This document shows positions 13,982 to 16,223 of a DNA stretch of 16,223 nt, in pieces; position 1 is the stretch's first letter; each line of letters starts with the position of its first letter. Position numbers and translations under genes: made by a program. The notes under the pieces were generated by a model. That model had not been told where the DNA came from and searched no databases. It saw only the letters and a program-made list of their open reading frames with translations. The stretch spans positions 1 to 16,223 of the forward strand of contig SLBE01000109.1 of NCBI GenBank assembly GCA_007126465.1. The letters are read 5' to 3'. This DNA is from Syntrophomonadaceae bacterium. Its GTDB lineage: Bacteria > Bacillota > Dethiobacteria > DTU022.

Positions 13982-16223
13982 TTACCTGGCGATATTTATT
14001 GCATCAAAGTTACAGGTAACCTTACAAATGCCACAGCGGTTGCAGAGTTCCTGGTCTATGGTGTGAATCTCTTTTTTAGTGCCGCTAATCGCGTCCTGCG
14101 GGCAATTTCTTGCACAACGGGTACAACCGGTGCAAAGGTCTGTAATTTCATAACTGATCAGGTTGCGGCAAACTCCGGCCGGACATCTTTTCTCATTGAT
14201 ATGAGCCATGTATTCATCTTTGAAATGAGCCAGGGTGCTGCGTACAGGGTTAGGTGCAGATTTTCCGAGACCGCACAGCGAACCCTGTTCAAGTACGTTC
14301 AGCAGCTTTTCCATGTTACCGATATCTTCCGGAACACCGTCTCCCCGGCAAATATTTTCTAAAATTTCAAGCATGCTGATTAAACCGATCCGGCAGGCAC
14401 TGCATTTACCACAGGACTCCTGGGTTAAAAACTCGGTAAAGTACCTGGCAACATCAACCATGCAGGTATCCTCGTCCATCACGATCATGCCGCCTGATCC
14501 CATCATCGAACCTTCCCGGGTCAGGGTGTCGAAATCGACCGGCAGGTCCAGTTTGCCTTCAGGGAGGCAACCTCCCGAAGGTCCGCCTGTCTGAACGGCT
14601 TTAAATTTTTTGTTATTTAGGATTCCGCCGCACATGTTAAAAATTATCTCACGCAAAGTTGCACCCATCGGAACTTCAACCAGGCCGGTATTTTTAACTT
14701 TTCCCACAACGGAAAAAACTTTGGTTCCGGGACTGTCCACAGTACCGGTTGAGCGGAACCACTTCGCACCCTTGTCAATAACTACAGGAACATTGACAAA
14801 GGTTTCAACATTGTTCAGGACAGTGGGACAGTCATAGAGACCACGCTCTGCTGAACGAATATACTTGGCCCGTGGCTCACCAACCCTGCCCTCAATAGAT
14901 TGCATCAGGGCCGTTGATTCACCACAGACAAAAGCGCCTGCGCCCCTGTTAATCTTGATATCAAAGGAAAATCCTGTTCTGAAGATATCCTGGCCAAGAA
15001 AACCGCTCTGACGGGCCTGCAAAATGGCCTGCTGCATTCGGATCAAAGCTCGAGGATACTCTTCCCTGACGTAGATATAGCCCTGGGAAGCGCCAACGGC
15101 GTAGGCACAGATGATCATGCCTTCAAGCACGGAATGTGGGTCGCCTTCCATGATGCTGCAATCCATAAAAGCTCCGGGGTCCCCTTCATCACCGTTGCAG
15201 ATAACATAACGAACATCAGAGTCTATTTTTGCCGCAGTTCTCCATTTCCTGCCGGCAGGGAAACCTCCACCGCCGCGGCCGCGCAGTCCAGATGCTTCAA
15301 CTTCATCGATTACCTCTCCTGGTTCCATCTGCTGAAAAGTTTTAACCAGGGCGCTGTAGCCTCCCCGGCTGATATAGTCAGCTATGCTGGAAGGTTCAAT
15401 TAGCCCAACATTGCGGAGGGCGATTTTTTGCTGGGAAGCATAAAAAGGAATTTCGGTGTAATCTTCTATAGATGGAGCTTCATCGTTTTCGCGGTAAAGA
15501 AGTCTCTCTACGGCTTTTTTGGCAATTAAAGATTCCTGGATAATTTCAGGGGCGTCGTCTTCGGTCACTTTTGTATAACAGGTATTGTCAGGGTGCATTA
15601 TTACCAGCGGGCCATGTTCACATAAGCCGTGGCAGCCGACCTTTTTAACCCCGATTGTAACGGGTATTTCAAGCGCTTTAGATTTCAGTTCTCGTGCCAG
15701 GGCTTCGGCTACCCTAAGACTGCCCTTGGCCAGGCACCCTGTTCCGGTGCAGACTAAAATTCTTGGCTGGTCAGGCGGTAATTTAGCTGCGAACTCATTC
15801 CTGATTTTTTCATAGTCGGCAAAAGATTTTACTTCAATACTTCCAATTTCCTCATCAAGGTAATCATCAGCTGAATGCTTTTGCTCCTGGCCTTCAGTAC
15901 GCTTCTCTTCGGCACAGCACTGTTTTATTTTTTTTGACAGCTTAGAAGAGGTTATGTTGCCATGGTACTCGCCATCAATAATTGCTACCGGACCCATAGC
16001 ACAGGCTCCTACACAGTGAACGGAGTTTAAAGTAAACTGGCCGTCCGAGGTCGTCTCTCCTTCGTTTACTTTGAACTCTTCGGAAACTGCGCTGATTAAG
16101 AGAGAAGCACCCCTGATGTGACAGGCGGTGCCTTCGCAAATATCGACAGTATGTTTTCCGCGTGGAGTTAAGTGTAGAGACTTGTAAAAGGTGGCGACAG
16201 AGTAAATTTGTGATTGGGGAATA
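13982..16223 (-). CDS. NuoE-NuoF (HydB-type) fusion, NADH-binding flavin/Fe-S subunit; N-terminus outside window
   Basis: NADH/FMN electron-input subunit related to HydB of bifurcating [FeFe]-hydrogenases and to NuoF. An ATG at 15997 would give 671 residues, but the frame stays open to the window edge and adds 75 residues that are plainly NuoE (YSVATFYKS, CEGTACHIRG, HCVGACAMGPV), with the last motif running through that ATG. The true start therefore lies beyond 16223. Numbering from the internal Met: NuoE tail to about 23, a linker to about 75, a second thioredoxin-like [2Fe-2S] domain (C83, C88, C122, C126), the NuoF core with the NADH/FMN motif GLRGRGGGGFPAGRKW (237-252) and ICNGDEGDPGAF (266-277), the N3 cluster ESCGKCSAC (C529, C532, C535, with C575), CPAGVC (605-610), and two [4Fe-4S] sites (C622/625/628/632 and C652/655/658/662). 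The C-terminal ferredoxin layout is that of HydB. It precedes the 1316-residue subunit by 27 bases. Family assignment is secure; partner and direction of flow are inferred. Confidence 0.93.
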   Translation of the reverse strand, partial: IPQSQIYSVATFYKSLHLTPRGKHTVDICEGTACHIRGASLLISAVSEEFKVNEGETTSDGQFTLNSVHCVGACAMGPVAIIDGEYHGNITSSKLSKKIKQCCAEEKRTEGQEQKHSADDYLDEEIGSIEVKSFADYEKIRNEFAAKLPPDQPRILVCTGTGCLAKGSLRVAEALARELKSKALEIPVTIGVKKVGCHGLCEHGPLVIMHPDNTCYTKVTEDDAPEIIQESLIAKKAVERLLYRENDEAPSIEDYTEIPFYASQQKIALRNVGLIEPSSIADYISRGGYSALVKTFQQMEPGEVIDEVEASGLRGRGGGGFPAGRKWRTAAKIDSDVRYVICNGDEGDPGAFMDCSIMEGDPHSVLEGMIICAYAVGASQGYIYVREEYPRALIRMQQAILQARQSGFLGQDIFRTGFSFDIKINRGAGAFVCGESTALMQSIEGRVGEPRAKYIRSAERGLYDCPTVLNNVETFVNVPVVIDKGAKWFRSTGTVDSPGTKVFSVVGKVKNTGLVEVPMGATLREIIFNMCGGILNNKKFKAVQTGGPSGGCLPEGKLDLPVDFDTLTREGSMMGSGGMIVMDEDTCMVDVARYFTEFLTQESCGKCSACRIGLISMLEILENICRGDGVPEDIGNMEKLLNVLEQGSLCGLGKSAPNPVRSTLAHFKDEYMAHINEKRCPAGVCRNLISYEITDLCTGCTRCARNCPQDAISGTKKEIHTIDQELCNRCGICKVTCNFDAINIAR

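Noticed and set aside
13785..14362. Plus-strand open frames across the junction of the two large redox genes
   Set aside because: They are shadows of Cys-rich minus-strand coding sequence and show no recognisable domain.
13982..15997. A 671-residue NuoF gene starting at ATG 15997
   Set aside because: The Met lies inside the NuoE motif HCVGACAMGPV; the frame continues upstream with clear NuoE homology to the window edge.

Overview
The window reads as part of a chromosome of a strictly anaerobic, Clostridia-like Firmicute, possibly a syntrophic or amino-acid-fermenting one. This is an inference from strong AGGAGG-type ribosome binding sites, TTG and GTG starts, moderate GC, many ferredoxin-type Fe-S proteins, and HydB-type and homocitrate-synthase-type genes. 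No rRNA, tRNA, mobile element or CRISPR is visible. Every supported gene lies on the minus strand, so transcription runs from high to low coordinates. Coding density is very high, and the only gaps above 50 bases are 8758-8844 and 4790-5003.

Block 1 (16223 to 8845) encodes a large soluble redox complex. The first protein is a fusion of NuoE and a HydB-type NuoF. It runs off the right edge, and the ATG at 15997 is internal to it. Next comes a 1316-residue protein that joins a NuoG-like N-terminus, four ferredoxin clusters, an FlpD/MvhD-like domain, an unrecognised 250-residue spacer, and a complete alpha subunit of the sarcosine oxidase / proline dehydrogenase / HcnAB type. The third is a FAD amine oxidase-fold subunit of the SoxB/HcnC/PDH-beta type, overlapping by 14 bases. 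Together they suggest an NAD(H)-linked, possibly electron-bifurcating or confurcating, amino-acid or amine dehydrogenase. This is the most unusual system in the window.

Block 2 (8819 to 4919) starts at a good promoter overlapped by a palindrome. It encodes proC (pyrroline-5-carboxylate reductase), a NifV/homocitrate-synthase-family enzyme, a ROK sugar kinase and a DedA membrane protein, with gaps of 18, 7 and 3 bases. It ends in tandem hairpins. ProC next to an amine dehydrogenase points to proline as one candidate substrate of block 1.

Block 3 (4789 to 1) encodes a DUF362 protein with two C-terminal Fe-S clusters, a KorD-like ferredoxin, a B12-binding protein with the CarH-type W-x9-EH and E-x-H-xx-G motifs but no DNA-binding domain, a PAS-GGDEF diguanylate cyclase overlapping it by 8 bases, an alpha/beta hydrolase overlapping by 4 bases, and the 5' part of miaB. 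The coupled B12-sensor and cyclase pair looks like a cobalamin- or light-responsive c-di-GMP module and is the second point of interest.
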